Below are positions 25,775-35,055 of a DNA stretch of 64,000 nucleotides, piece after piece. The notes beneath the pieces were generated by a model. That model was not told where the DNA came from. It worked only from the letters and a program-made list of their open reading frames with translations, and did no database searches. How positions within the stretch are numbered: position 1 is the stretch's first letter; the number at the start of each line of letters is the position of its first letter. A program made the position numbers and the translations under genes. Where the stretch lies: assembly GCF_024355225.1 (NCBI RefSeq), contig NZ_VCNH01000008.1, positions 2,914,001 to 2,978,000 on the forward strand, given 5' to 3'. Source of the DNA: Roseovarius sp. M141 (GTDB lineage: Bacteria > Pseudomonadota > Alphaproteobacteria > Rhodobacterales > Rhodobacteraceae).

Positions 25775-26143
25775 ATGCAGCCATTAAAGAAGTCAACTCT
25801 CTATTTTTGCACCCTCGGGCTGGTCGCTCTGTCCAGCTGTGGCACGCCTGAATACCGGGCCGAGCGCAAGCATTGCGAGGCGGAATGGCTGCTTAAGATC
25901 CCGCCGGTCTACCGCCAGGAGGCCGTCACGAAATACCGCAGCGAAGAGCGCCCGACAGGCCGATCGACCTGCACGACCTCGGGAACGGTCACGCATTGCC
26001 AGCAGGTCATGGAGACTGTGTCGATCCCTTATACCGAGATTGAGACTGTCGACATCAAGGCGCGGCAGCGCAATCCGCAAATCGACTCCTGCGCCGCACG
26101 GGCCTGCGCGGCGAGGTATGGCAACAGCAAATGTGAGTCGTGA
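25775..26143 (+). CDS. Small cysteine-rich lipoprotein
   Basis: A 122-residue protein with a lipoprotein signal: basic start MQPLKKSTLYFCTLGLVALS, then lipobox LSSC. The mature part has seven further cysteines (in HCEAEW, STCTTSG, THCQQVM, DSCAARACAARY and SKCES), suggesting disulfides in the periplasm. GGAGAGA precedes the ATG. It is the first gene of a seven-gene co-directional cluster of envelope proteins to 32971. Function unknown. Confidence 0.75.
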   Translation: MQPLKKSTLYFCTLGLVALSSCGTPEYRAERKHCEAEWLLKIPPVYRQEAVTKYRSEERPTGRSTCTTSGTVTHCQQVMETVSIPYTEIETVDIKARQRNPQIDSCAARACAARYGNSKCES

Positions 26144-26212
26144 TGTGTGGCGAATACGCCGGCAGGACCGGCACCGGAATTTCAAAGAGTGATTTTCAAG
26201 AAGGACTTTTTC

Positions 26213-27196
26213 ATGTGGGATTTTAGCATAGGCGGTGCGCTGGGGATAATGGTGCGAACCTTGCCCTTCATCCTTTTGCGCATCGCCGTCTATTTCGGTA
26301 TCACGCTGGGCTACATCCTGGTCACCGGCGTCGGGGCCGGTGTCGGCTGGGGGGTCGGTGGCTTCGGCGACGAGGGATTTCGCGCCAGCAGCACGATGTG
26401 GGGCGGCTTTGCAGGCTTCGGCATTTTCGGCGCGATCATGTATTGGGCGCGCGAATACATCCTCTATATCGTCAAGGCCGGTCATATCGCGGTGCTGATC
26501 GAGTTGATCGACGGCAAGCCGATGCCCGAGGGGCGGAGCCAGATCCACCATGCGACAGCAGTGGTCAAGGAACGATTTGCAGAGGCCAGCGTCCTTTTCG
26601 CCATCGACCAGCTGATCAAGGGCGTCGTCCGGGCCATCACCGGACTGGTGCGCGGTATCCTGACCATCCTACCGATCCCCGGTGTGCAACAACTGGGCGG
26701 TATCCTCGCCGCATTCCTGAAGGTCGCGGTCGGCTTCATCGACGAGGTCATCCTCGCCTATGCGATCCGCACCCGGTCTGAAAACGCCTGGATGTCGGCC
26801 AAGGAGGCGCTGGTGCTTTACGGGCAGAACTACAAGGTGATGCTAAAAAATGCCGCTTGGCTGGCGATCATTGTCTATGGCCTCAGCTTTCTTGTCTTCA
26901 TCGTCATGCTCGCCCCCGCGGCTCTGGTCGTCTACCTCATGCCCGGCGCATGGGCGGCGGGCGGCGTCGTCTTTGCCCTGCTGTTTGCCTGGAGCGTCAA
27001 GGCCGCGCTGCTGGAGCCTTTCGCCATCGCTTGCATGATGCAGGTCTATTTCAAGACGATTGAGGGCCAGGAGCCCAACCGCGAATGGGACGCCAAGCTG
27101 GAACAGATGTCAGCCAAGTTCCGCAAGCTGAAAGAGCGGGCGAATGGTGCAGGCCAGCCTGCGACAGCGGATGAGCCCCGCGCGCGTCCAGCATAG
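26213..27196 (+). CDS. Polytopic membrane protein of unknown function
   Basis: About 327 residues starting MWDFSIGGALGIMVRTLPFI, with AAGGA upstream. Hydrophobic helices include ILLRIAVYFGITLGYILVTG, TMWGGFAGFGIFGAIMYWAR, AWLAIIVYGLSFLVFIVMLA and AAGGVVFALLFAWSVKAALL. A central soluble stretch contains HIAVLIELIDGKPMPEGRSQ. The C-terminal tail is charged and cytosolic. It resembles uncharacterised alphaproteobacterial membrane proteins; no enzymatic motif is evident. Second gene of the envelope cluster. Confidence 0.75.
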   Translation: MWDFSIGGALGIMVRTLPFILLRIAVYFGITLGYILVTGVGAGVGWGVGGFGDEGFRASSTMWGGFAGFGIFGAIMYWAREYILYIVKAGHIAVLIELIDGKPMPEGRSQIHHATAVVKERFAEASVLFAIDQLIKGVVRAITGLVRGILTILPIPGVQQLGGILAAFLKVAVGFIDEVILAYAIRTRSENAWMSAKEALVLYGQNYKVMLKNAAWLAIIVYGLSFLVFIVMLAPAALVVYLMPGAWAAGGVVFALLFAWSVKAALLEPFAIACMMQVYFKTIEGQEPNREWDAKLEQMSAKFRKLKERANGAGQPATADEPRARPA

Positions 27197-27236
27197 CGCG
27201 GCCCCCCTCCCCCGACAGAAGAAAGGAGATTACGAT

Positions 27237-27641
27237 ATGAAATCAACTACACTCTGCATTGTCTTGGTCATGGGCGGCATGGCGGGCACCGCCGCCGCTG
27301 AATGCACCGAGCAAGACGGTTATGTTTTTGTTTTCAGTCAGTGCCAACAGCAGGAAGCGACAGGTAGTCTGGATCTTTGTCAGCACGCACCGGGCCATGA
27401 CCCGAAATTCATGTACTTCGTATCGAACGTCGTGCCCGATAAGGCGGCAGACCGATCGTCACTGGGCAGTCTTTTCTACCATGTGATCGGCGCACAGCAT
27501 GACGTCGCTCTGAACGGCACGTCGTCGAGGTGCTTTGACACGCCTGCGCTGGCGCGCACGCATCGCGCGCAAACGATCGAGCGCTACCGCGAAAATTTTG
27601 AAAACGTGGTGGTCAAGGACGTGACTTTGGTTCGCGATTAA
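27237..27641 (+). CDS. Secreted hypothetical protein (134 aa)
   Basis: A 134-residue protein with a cleavable signal peptide (MKSTTLCIVLVMGGMAGTAA, cleavage after AAA or AAE). GAAAGGAG lies upstream of the ATG. The mature part contains four cysteines (ECTEQDGY, SQCQQQEA, DLCQHAPG and SSRCFDTP), likely disulfide-bonded. No family recognised. Third gene of the envelope cluster, 40 bases after the membrane-protein gene. Confidence 0.7.
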   Translation: MKSTTLCIVLVMGGMAGTAAAECTEQDGYVFVFSQCQQQEATGSLDLCQHAPGHDPKFMYFVSNVVPDKAADRSSLGSLFYHVIGAQHDVALNGTSSRCFDTPALARTHRAQTIERYRENFENVVVKDVTLVRD

Positions 27642-27697
27642 GCGGTCAGTCGTTCGCTCAATCGACAGCACGCAATCTTTGTGGAGGAGGTTTTTCC

Positions 27698-28459
27698 ATG
27701 CCGATATTATACAGGTGCGTCATGGTCCTTGCCGTCCTGCTATTGCCCTCCTCCGGCGCGCTGGCGCAGATGGATGGGCATGGACCGGATGCCTGGCAGG
27801 TCACGGGGGTTGCTGCGAATGATGTGCTGAATGCCCGGACCGGGCCCGGAGCCGACTATCTGGTGATCGGTGCCTTCGCGCCTGATGCAACCGGTTTGCA
27901 GATGGTCACATGCGTTCCGTTCCTGCCCCGCCAAAAATACTGGGAGCTGACCGACAGCCAGCGCAGCGCCCTTCCCTCCCGGTGGTGCCTGATGCAAAGC
28001 GCGGATCGCCGCGCCCAAGGCTGGGTCGCAGCGCGGTTTTTAGCCGAGGACACGTCGGCAGCTTACCAGCCTGCTGGCGACCCGCTGATCGCAGAAGCAG
28101 TGTCGCTGGTGCGCCAAGTCTATGACCTGCACCAAAGCGCCAGAAGTCAAAGCGCGATCGGGCCGCTGCATCCGTCCGAGGCAAGGAATTACTTTTTCCA
28201 AGATGCCGTCGTGCGTCTAAAGCGCGGCGGCTTAGGCGCAGACCCCCTTTTCGATGCGCAGGACACCGACATCACCGAGCTGGAAGTGGTCCCGGCACCG
28301 CAGCGCGCGATGCACCGCGGCATGATCACCGTGCACGCCAATTTCCGCAATTTCGGCCACCCGGACAGCGCGGTGTTTCGTCTGCGCATCGACACATCGC
28401 TTACCGATCCTGAGCTACGCATCATGCGGATTGAACACGAAGGCTGGGAATTTCCCTGA
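27698..28459 (+). CDS. SH3b-domain periplasmic protein
   Basis: A 253-residue protein with a signal peptide (MPILYRCVMVLAVLLLPSSG ... ALAQ). A bacterial SH3 domain follows at residues ~30-115 (WQVTGVAANDVLNARTGPGA, then GLQMVTCVPF and GWVAARFLAED). SH3b domains of this type often bind peptidoglycan or proteins in the periplasm. The C-terminal half (residues ~130-250) has no family I recognise. GGAGG precedes the ATG. Fourth gene of the cluster. Confidence 0.75.
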   Translation: MPILYRCVMVLAVLLLPSSGALAQMDGHGPDAWQVTGVAANDVLNARTGPGADYLVIGAFAPDATGLQMVTCVPFLPRQKYWELTDSQRSALPSRWCLMQSADRRAQGWVAARFLAEDTSAAYQPAGDPLIAEAVSLVRQVYDLHQSARSQSAIGPLHPSEARNYFFQDAVVRLKRGGLGADPLFDAQDTDITELEVVPAPQRAMHRGMITVHANFRNFGHPDSAVFRLRIDTSLTDPELRIMRIEHEGWEFP

Positions 28460-28495
28460 CTGGACTTCGGTCCGAAACGATCCACCGGAGGAGAT

Positions 28496-29524
28496 ATGAC
28501 CGAATACATTGAACGTAGCCCGATTGAGGCCGGCTTTAGCGAGGTGTTCCGGACTCGCGTCGCGCCCCGCCTGAGTGAGCTGGAAGCGCAGCGACAGGCC
28601 ATTCTGGCCGTGGCCAAAAGGCATGCCGCGATGGCGCTGGCGGGCGGGGCGGCGCTCGGGCTGTTGTTCGTGCTCTTCGGGGCCGGAGCGAACGGCCTGG
28701 CCGGGCTGTTGGTCGGCTTCGGCGTGCCGCTTGCCTTCGGCGCCGTCGCCGCCTTTCTTCTGTGGAAGCGGCAGGCGGACAGATGGAGCGGCGCGGCCGC
28801 GCAGACCGTGATGCCCGTTGTCTGCGATTTCCTGGGGGATCTGAGCTATGACCGCGACGCACACAAGGGATTTCCGCTGGAGCGCATGCAGAAGCTGGGC
28901 GTGATCCGGTCCTTTACGCGGTCGTGGATCGGCGACCGGCTCGAGGGGACTTACCGCGACACGGCATTCGAAGTTGTCGAGGCTAAGCTCTTCAGTGATA
29001 AGAGCCAAAGCAGCTCAAACGCGGATAACGATACAAGCGATCGTTCCAGCAAGACGCTGTTCAAGGGTTTGCTTCTGCGCATTGGTGTCCCGGACCCGAT
29101 TCCAACGCGCATCCTGATCGCGCGCGATTTCGGCATGGGCAACAAGCTGACCGAGATGTTTGGCGGCACTTCCGGGCGCGGCATGCCCAAGGTCGAAACC
29201 GGCCATGCTGAATTCGAGCGACATTTTGAGGCCTATTCCGCCGACCCTCAAGTTGCACGTGACGTGCTGGCGCCTGAGTTTCTGGCCGGCCTCGTGCGAT
29301 TAGCCAAGAAAGAGGGCGGCCGCCGCGGCGCCGAGGGATTGGAGGCGGGATTTCACGACGACTCTTTCTTCATGGCTCTCAAGCGCGATGCGGATTTCAT
29401 CAAATTAAGCCGCCTGACTACGCCGGCGGACAAGATCGAGGAGGATCTTCACGGCGTGTTCGAAGATATTGCCACGGCCCGCCGCATCATCGACCGCCTG
29501 CACGGCGATCATCCTGAACCCTAA
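28496..29524 (+). CDS. DUF3137 membrane-anchored protein
   Basis: A 342-residue protein. After an N-terminal helical stretch (FSEVFRTRVAPRLSELEAQR) come two adjacent membrane helices near residues 40-85. A cytosolic domain follows with the family's FEVVEAKLFS and LFKGLLLRI elements and the RILIARDFGMGNKLTEMFGG region. This matches DUF3137, found in bacteria beside LemA-like or envelope genes; its function is unknown. GGAGGAG lies before the ATG. Fifth gene of the cluster. Confidence 0.82.
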   Translation: MTEYIERSPIEAGFSEVFRTRVAPRLSELEAQRQAILAVAKRHAAMALAGGAALGLLFVLFGAGANGLAGLLVGFGVPLAFGAVAAFLLWKRQADRWSGAAAQTVMPVVCDFLGDLSYDRDAHKGFPLERMQKLGVIRSFTRSWIGDRLEGTYRDTAFEVVEAKLFSDKSQSSSNADNDTSDRSSKTLFKGLLLRIGVPDPIPTRILIARDFGMGNKLTEMFGGTSGRGMPKVETGHAEFERHFEAYSADPQVARDVLAPEFLAGLVRLAKKEGGRRGAEGLEAGFHDDSFFMALKRDADFIKLSRLTTPADKIEEDLHGVFEDIATARRIIDRLHGDHPEP

Positions 29525-29542
29525 GCGAAGGAGGAAAAGAAC

Positions 29543-30607
29543 ATGGCTATTCGAGCACGTCGCGACAGATCCGGCCCGAAACTGGACGAAATGCAAACGG
29601 TACCTTTGCAAGGAACGCGCAAGAGCAGCGTCGCCTGGCTGTTCGCCCTGATGGCCATTACGGGCATGGCCGATCCCGCCAAAGGAGGGGCTCCGCCTTG
29701 CGAGGGCACCTACGAGTACTTCTTTGGTAAAAGCTTCGTCAACGTCGCGCCGGGGAATGCCCTGCCGGATGCCGGGCGTATCGCGCAGGCGTACAACAAT
29801 CGCGAGGGCTGGGTTGGTCAGACCATTCGCAAACCGCAAAGCGAAGGCCTGTTCGAGATGGAAGTCAATCAATGCGGGCGCGAGTTCGTCATCAGCCAGG
29901 GCGGCAAGAGTATGCTCTTCGTGCAATCGGCGAATGATGACACAACATATGTGGCGCAGGACATCGGAATCGAGAGCGGTTCACTGACGATGCGCGTCAT
30001 CGGCCACAAGGTTTTTGTCGGCAAGCTCGAGGGTGTGTCGGAGGGCTTCAAATACACCTTTCCTGTTGCGATGGAACCGCGCGACACCGTGATGCCCAAC
30101 ATGGACGCATGCAGTGACAGCGAGGAGGCGGAAGCGCCCGACTTCGCTCAAGAAAACACCGCAACGCGCGGCTTTCTTGCTGCGCGTGGCATGACCCCGC
30201 CCGCGGAGTACGCGCCGGGCGACTATTTTCGCGCTCTTGAGACGGAGCGCGACCTCGCCGGCACCGCCCGCGACGGATCCACCCGGCACATCCGGTTCCG
30301 GATGGGCCGCAGCAACGCAATCCTGCCCGAAATCGGGATGCGCGAGATCTGCCAGGCCGGGCCAGGCAAGCTCGACCCGCCGCGCCGGTTTCTCAATTTC
30401 AAGATATTCCGGGTGGAAAAGCCTGACGGTTACTTGGTCTTTGCTCAGGAAATCGACATCGAAACGGGTAAGATACTTGGGCAGGCTGAGGGCGAGAGCA
30501 TAGGTCGCGAAGCGGCGGCTTTGCAGGCCGCGATGACAGATGCCGCCACGGCGCTCGAAGCGAGCGGAACCGTCATAGGCCCCCTAAGTGACGGCATCGT
30601 ACCTTGA
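29543..30607 (+). CDS. Exported hypothetical protein (354 aa)
   Basis: A 354-residue protein. The first ~28 residues are hydrophilic and basic, followed by a signal-like hydrophobic segment (SSVAWLFALMAITGMADPAK). An internal ATG at residue 17 may be the true start. The mature part has two roughly equal beta-rich halves (residues ~50-190 and ~210-320) and few cysteines. No family is recognised. GAAGGAGG precedes the first ATG. Sixth gene of the cluster, directly before the VWA repeat protein. Confidence 0.68.
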   Translation: MAIRARRDRSGPKLDEMQTVPLQGTRKSSVAWLFALMAITGMADPAKGGAPPCEGTYEYFFGKSFVNVAPGNALPDAGRIAQAYNNREGWVGQTIRKPQSEGLFEMEVNQCGREFVISQGGKSMLFVQSANDDTTYVAQDIGIESGSLTMRVIGHKVFVGKLEGVSEGFKYTFPVAMEPRDTVMPNMDACSDSEEAEAPDFAQENTATRGFLAARGMTPPAEYAPGDYFRALETERDLAGTARDGSTRHIRFRMGRSNAILPEIGMREICQAGPGKLDPPRRFLNFKIFRVEKPDGYLVFAQEIDIETGKILGQAEGESIGREAAALQAAMTDAATALEASGTVIGPLSDGIVP

Positions 30608-30685
30608 CAGCTTGCTAAGCAGTAAGGCTCGATATCGGCAACAAGGCGCACCGCATACGGATCATCACACGCGAAGGAAGTGAAT

Positions 30686-32971
30686 ATGAAACATAACCTC
30701 TTCAACGCGGCGACACTGTCGCTTGTCGGCACTCTGGCCTATTCCACGGCCGCGTATGCCGCCGATGAAAACGTGATGATCGTTTTTGATGGCTCGAACT
30801 CGATGTGGGGCCAGATCGACGGTACTGCCAAGATCGAGATTGCACGCGATGTGATGGAAAATCTACTGGGCGAATGGACCGCCGACCGCAATGTTGGGCT
30901 CATGGCCTATGGTCATCGCCGCCGGGGTGACTGCACCGACATCGAAACACTTGTCACGCCGGCGCAGGATACCCGCGCGGGTATCCTCGAACGGATTGGC
31001 GCGATCACTCCGACCGGCAAGACGCCCCTGACAAGCGCCGTTGAGCGAGCCGCGACCGAAATGTCCTACACAGATATGCCCGCGACCGTGATCCTGATCT
31101 CGGACGGGCTGGAGAGCTGCGAGCGCGACCCTTGCGCGCTAGCCGATGCGCTGGAAAAAGGCGGCGTCGGCTTTACCGCGCATGTCGTCGGCTTCGGTCT
31201 TGGCGATGCGGATGCGAGTGCGCTGTCCTGCCTCGCGGACAGGACCGGTGGTCAGTATCTATCGGCTGGCAATGCCGACGAGCTTGGCAAGGCCTTTGCG
31301 AGCGTGAGCGAGGCTGTGTCCACTCCGGAACCTTCGGCTGAACCTCTGCCCGAACCAGAGCCTGAATATGACGTCACGCTGGACGGCCCCGCTACGGCCC
31401 TTGCCGGGGACAAGTTCCGCGTCAGCTGGACCGGAACGGTCGCGCCGCAGGACTTCATCACCATCGTCCCGATGGGCGCCGAGGAGGGCAGCGCCGATAA
31501 TTATATCCGGGTCAGCGATGACAGTGAGAATGACCTGCAGGCACCAGGTGAAACCGGCCTTTACGAGCTGCGCTACGTGCTGAACGAGGGCCGCCGCACC
31601 TTGGCGTCAAAGCCCATCGAGATCACCGAGCCGGAGGTCACGCTAGACGCCCCAGAAACGGCCCTTGCCGGGGACAAGATCCACGTCAGCTGGACCGGAA
31701 CGGTGGATGCGCAGGACTTCATTACCATCGTGCCGATGGGGTCTGAAGAGGGCAGCGCCGAGAATTATATCCGGGTCAGCGACAACAGTGAGAACGACCT
31801 GCAGGCACCCGGCGAGACCGGCCTTTACGAGCTGCGCTACGTGCTGAACGAGGGCCGCCGCACCCTGACGTCAAAGCCCATCGAGATCACCGAGCCGGAG
31901 GTCACGCTAGACGCCCCAGAAACGGCCCTTGCCGGGGACAAGATTCGCGTCAGCTGGACCGGAACGGTGGACGCGCAGGACTTCATCACCATCGTGCCGA
32001 TGGGCGCTGATGAGGGCAGCGCCGAGAATTACATACGGGTCGGGGACGACAGCGAGAATGACCTGCAGGCGCCCGGCCAGACCGGCCTTTACGAGCTGCG
32101 CTACGTACTGAACGAGGGCCGCCGCACGCTGGCCTCAACGCCCATCGAGATCACCGAGCCGAAGGTCACGCTAGACGCCCCGGAAACGGCCCTTGCCGGG
32201 GACAAGATTCGCGTCAGCTGGACCGGAACGGTGGACGCGCAGGACTTCATCACCATCGTGCCGATGGGCGCTGATGAGGGCAGCGCCGAGAATTACGTTC
32301 GGGTCGGGGACGACAACGAGAGTGACTTGCAGGCGCCCGGCCAGACCGGCCTTTACGAGCTGCGCTACGTCCTGAACGAGGGTCGCCGCACGTTGGCGTC
32401 AAATCCCATCGAAATCACCGAGCCGGAGGTCACGCTGAGCGGCCCCGATCAGATCAGGGCCGAGGACACGATCGGCGTTGCGTGGACCGGCGCCGTCCAC
32501 GGCCAGGACTACGTCACGATCGTTCCAATCGGCACGCCGGATGAAAAATCCGGTCCCTATGTCAGGGTCGGCGAGGATACCGATGCCAAGCTGGCTGCCC
32601 CCGCCGAGACGGGCTTCTACGAGCTGCGTTATGTGCTGAACGAGGGCCGCCGCGTGCTTGCGCGGCACGCCATCGAGGTGCTTGCCGCGGATGCCGCGCT
32701 CCAAAGCGGCGCTAGCCTGAGCGCGCCCGAGACTGCCGCCGCCGGCGAGACCATCAGCGTCGGTTGGACGGTTCAGAATGCCAGCGGCGATCAACGCATC
32801 TCGATCGCGCGGGCAAATCAGGCGATCTTCACCTGGATCACCGCCATCAGGATCGACGGCGCGCCGCCGCTTTCCATCACCCTTCCGGACGCGCCGGGCA
32901 CGTATGAGCTGCGTTTCCTGGACATTCCCGGCCAGTCAGTCCTGGCCCGCCGGATCATACGGGTAGAGTGA
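30686..32971 (+). CDS. Secreted VWA protein with tandem 88-residue repeats
   Basis: 761 residues with a signal peptide (MKHNLFNAATLSLVGTLAYS ... AYA). A von Willebrand A domain occupies residues ~28-205. Its MIDAS motif DGSNS is in MIVFDGSNSMWGQIDG, with a Thr in TPTGKTPLT and an Asp in LISDGLESCE. After a Pro/Glu linker (EPSAEPLPEPEPEYD) come four near-identical 88-residue repeats and two diverged ones; each has SWTGTV, DFITIVPMG and YELRYVLNEGRRTL. The repeat looks like a beta-sandwich. The protein is probably periplasmic or surface-exposed and binds partners through metal. GAAGGAAG supports the ATG at 30686. Last gene of the envelope cluster. Confidence 0.85.
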   Translation: MKHNLFNAATLSLVGTLAYSTAAYAADENVMIVFDGSNSMWGQIDGTAKIEIARDVMENLLGEWTADRNVGLMAYGHRRRGDCTDIETLVTPAQDTRAGILERIGAITPTGKTPLTSAVERAATEMSYTDMPATVILISDGLESCERDPCALADALEKGGVGFTAHVVGFGLGDADASALSCLADRTGGQYLSAGNADELGKAFASVSEAVSTPEPSAEPLPEPEPEYDVTLDGPATALAGDKFRVSWTGTVAPQDFITIVPMGAEEGSADNYIRVSDDSENDLQAPGETGLYELRYVLNEGRRTLASKPIEITEPEVTLDAPETALAGDKIHVSWTGTVDAQDFITIVPMGSEEGSAENYIRVSDNSENDLQAPGETGLYELRYVLNEGRRTLTSKPIEITEPEVTLDAPETALAGDKIRVSWTGTVDAQDFITIVPMGADEGSAENYIRVGDDSENDLQAPGQTGLYELRYVLNEGRRTLASTPIEITEPKVTLDAPETALAGDKIRVSWTGTVDAQDFITIVPMGADEGSAENYVRVGDDNESDLQAPGQTGLYELRYVLNEGRRTLASNPIEITEPEVTLSGPDQIRAEDTIGVAWTGAVHGQDYVTIVPIGTPDEKSGPYVRVGEDTDAKLAAPAETGFYELRYVLNEGRRVLARHAIEVLAADAALQSGASLSAPETAAAGETISVGWTVQNASGDQRISIARANQAIFTWITAIRIDGAPPLSITLPDAPGTYELRFLDIPGQSVLARRIIRVE
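31370..32689 (+). repeat. 264-bp coding tandem repeats within the VWA gene
   Basis: Units lie at 31370-31633, 31634-31897, 31898-32161 and 32162-32425, all 264 bp. A fifth, diverged copy lies at 32426-32689. Copies two to four share long identical DNA stretches, for example ACGCTAGACGCCCC, even at third codon positions. This indicates recent duplication or gene conversion. Confidence 0.95.
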
Positions 32972-33193
32972 TTACAGCAAAGGCGCTCTCGAGATACGCT
33001 TAACGCTGAGCCTTGATGCTGCTCAAAAAAAATTCATGGAACGCCGGTTTACTTTCATCACCGGTAAATAAACGAGCTTTGACATTGGTTTCAGATTCGC
33101 GTCTTGTCTAAGTTAAAAGCCACTTCAGATTTCGAATTTGCGCAGGCCTGACCCAATACAGGCCACCTGAGCCAAGTGGGAGAGCTTTTTGAC

Positions 33194-34189
33194 GTGAGCA
33201 CCGAAACTGAACTTTGCATCATAGGTGCAGGGCTTTCGGGCTTGGCGCTGGCAAGCGCGGTAAGAGCCCAAGGGCGCGAGGTAACAGTGCTGGAGGCCCG
33301 CGACAGGCCAGGTGGCCGAATGTTGTCGCAAAATGGCTATGATCTTGGGCCATCATGGATCTGGCCGCATAATCACCGCATGCTGGCGCTTCTTTCTCGT
33401 CTCGGAATAGACAGCTTTCCACAATACGCGACCGGGCGTCTGGTTTTTGAGGATGCGAGGGGCATGATCCGCCGCGATCTCGAATTTGCCACCATGAGCG
33501 GTGCGCTGCGTGTGGCGGGCGGGCTTACGAGTGTCAGCGACGCATTGGCGGAAGAGATCGGAGATAGCCTGTTCTTATCGCGCCCGGTGGAAAGTGTGGC
33601 TGAAGATGCGACAGGAGTAACTGTCTCAACAGCAGGTCAGACAATACGGTCTGCGCGAGTCGTGCTCGCCTTGCCGCCACGGTTGGCTACCAGGCTGGGC
33701 ATTTCTGTCCCGGAGGTGCCCACATGGATGGCGGGGCAGACCAAGCTGGTTGCAACTTATGCGACCCCCTTCTGGCGGGACCAAGGGCTGAATGGGGACG
33801 CGATTTCGCACTGCGGGCCGCTGGCCGAGATACACGATGCTTCGCCTGATGGGGCTAGCGTGGGGGCGCTTTTTGGTTTTGCTTATCCCGGCGCCGGGCG
33901 CCTTCCGGAGTTCCGCGACGCAGCCGTTGACCAACTGGTGCGGTTATTCGGCCCAAGGGCGGCTACACCCGATGAAGTAATATTCAAGGATTGGAGTATG
34001 GATCTAAACACTGCTGTCGCTGCTGACCAGACACCGTCCGGTGGCCATCACATGTATCGTGCGGTCCCGTCGACTGACCGCTTGATCTTCGCTGGGACCG
34101 AAGCCGCCCCAGATAATGGCGGTTTTCTCGAAGGCGCATTGGCCGCGGCGGGGGCCGCACACCTCAGCCTTGATACTGTCGCAGCGTGA
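33194..34189 (+). CDS. FAD-dependent amine oxidase-like flavoprotein
   Basis: About 331 residues from a GTG start (STETELCIIGAGLSGLALAS), with GGGAGAG nine bases upstream; another GTG at 33176 is less likely. The Rossmann FAD motif GAGLSG is followed by VTVLEARDRPGGRM, and a C-terminal FAD-contacting block reads LIFAGTEAAPDNGGFLEGAL. This matches the flavin monoamine oxidase/protoporphyrinogen oxidase superfamily. It is shorter than classical monoamine oxidases (~450 aa). Substrate unknown. It stands alone between the envelope cluster and an IS110 relic. Confidence 0.85.
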   Translation: MSTETELCIIGAGLSGLALASAVRAQGREVTVLEARDRPGGRMLSQNGYDLGPSWIWPHNHRMLALLSRLGIDSFPQYATGRLVFEDARGMIRRDLEFATMSGALRVAGGLTSVSDALAEEIGDSLFLSRPVESVAEDATGVTVSTAGQTIRSARVVLALPPRLATRLGISVPEVPTWMAGQTKLVATYATPFWRDQGLNGDAISHCGPLAEIHDASPDGASVGALFGFAYPGAGRLPEFRDAAVDQLVRLFGPRAATPDEVIFKDWSMDLNTAVAADQTPSGGHHMYRAVPSTDRLIFAGTEAAPDNGGFLEGALAAAGAAHLSLDTVAA

Positions 34190-34503
34190 TCTCGAGTCAT
34201 TAGGAGCCATTGACCGCTCTTTGTGCCTCAGGTGGACATGCGAGCGTAGTTTGTTTCGGCCCAAATGTATGTGTCGGCTGCTGTTCGCAATCGAGAATTT
34301 TGCACGATTTCGGAAATCGCTCATATGTATCCGGCCTGTTGATCGGCTCGCGGGCCGTGGCCTTGATGGGGTTACGCACGCGCCGTGGTCTCATTACCGG
34401 CAAGGTCCATGATGACCATTTGGGCCGTCAGACTCTGGGGGCGTATTTTCTCCGTTCCATGCTGTTCTCTCTATCGCGAACTCCTTTGTGACCGTGGAAG
34501 GCG
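34190..34503. other. Non-coding stretch before IS110 relic
   Basis: About 314 bases. The right part (about 34400-34503) is probably the 3' flank of the IS110-type element. The left part contains short GC/AT mixed sequence like the dispersed repeats elsewhere (GACCGCTCTTTGTGCC). No gene supported. Confidence 0.35.
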
Positions 34504-34967
34504 TCAGATCGCTTCCATGGCCGCGTCTTTTGGCGCGTCGAACCGGGTGCCGTGCCGCAGTAGGCTCCAGGCGGTTCGGGCGAGCTTGTTGGCAAGCGCG
34601 ATGGCCGCCTTGTTTCGGGGCATGCGTGCCACCGCTTCGGTCAGCCACGGGCCGAAACTGAAGTCGGCCCATCGGTGTGGCCGCATCATGATCACTTTCG
34701 CCGCTTGCACGAACAACATCCTCAAATAGCGGCTGCCGCGTTTGGTGATCCGGCCGAGAATGGTGCGACCGCCGGTGCTGAAGCCTCCACTCCCACGATG
34801 CAGCGTGGTAGCCCTTCGAAGGTGGCGTTCAGGGCCAAGCGTTTGATCTGCTTGCGCATGACCAGCTGGCCAGACCGGTCGAACCCGACCAAGTGAAACG
34901 TATCCTTGCCGATGTCGATCCCAACGACGGCAAGGTCTCCAATGCTTCCTGTCTTCTTTGCACACAT
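34504..34967 (-). pseudogene. IS110-family transposase with internal deletion
   Basis: The N-terminus from the ATG at 34967 reads MCAKKTGSIGDLAVVGIDIG, the DEDD/RuvC-like start of IS110 transposases, continuing through DTFHLVGFDRSGQLVMRKQ to about 34785. It then joins, in another frame, the C-terminal transposase_20 region (GRITKRGSRYLRMLFVQAAK and MPRNKAAIALANKLARTAWS), ending at 34504. Roughly 200 central codons are missing. The frame change confirms inactivation. Confidence 0.85.
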
Positions 34968-35055
34968 GGCTGCTTCTCCTTGTTGCGCGGTTGATCCCGG
35001 TTCAGGATAACCCAACGGTGGGGAAGCAGCCGACACATTCCATTAGCGGTCATCT

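Noticed and set aside
34210..34491. 93-codon plus-strand frame
   Set aside because: No ribosome site or known domain, and it overlaps the presumed IS110 flank.
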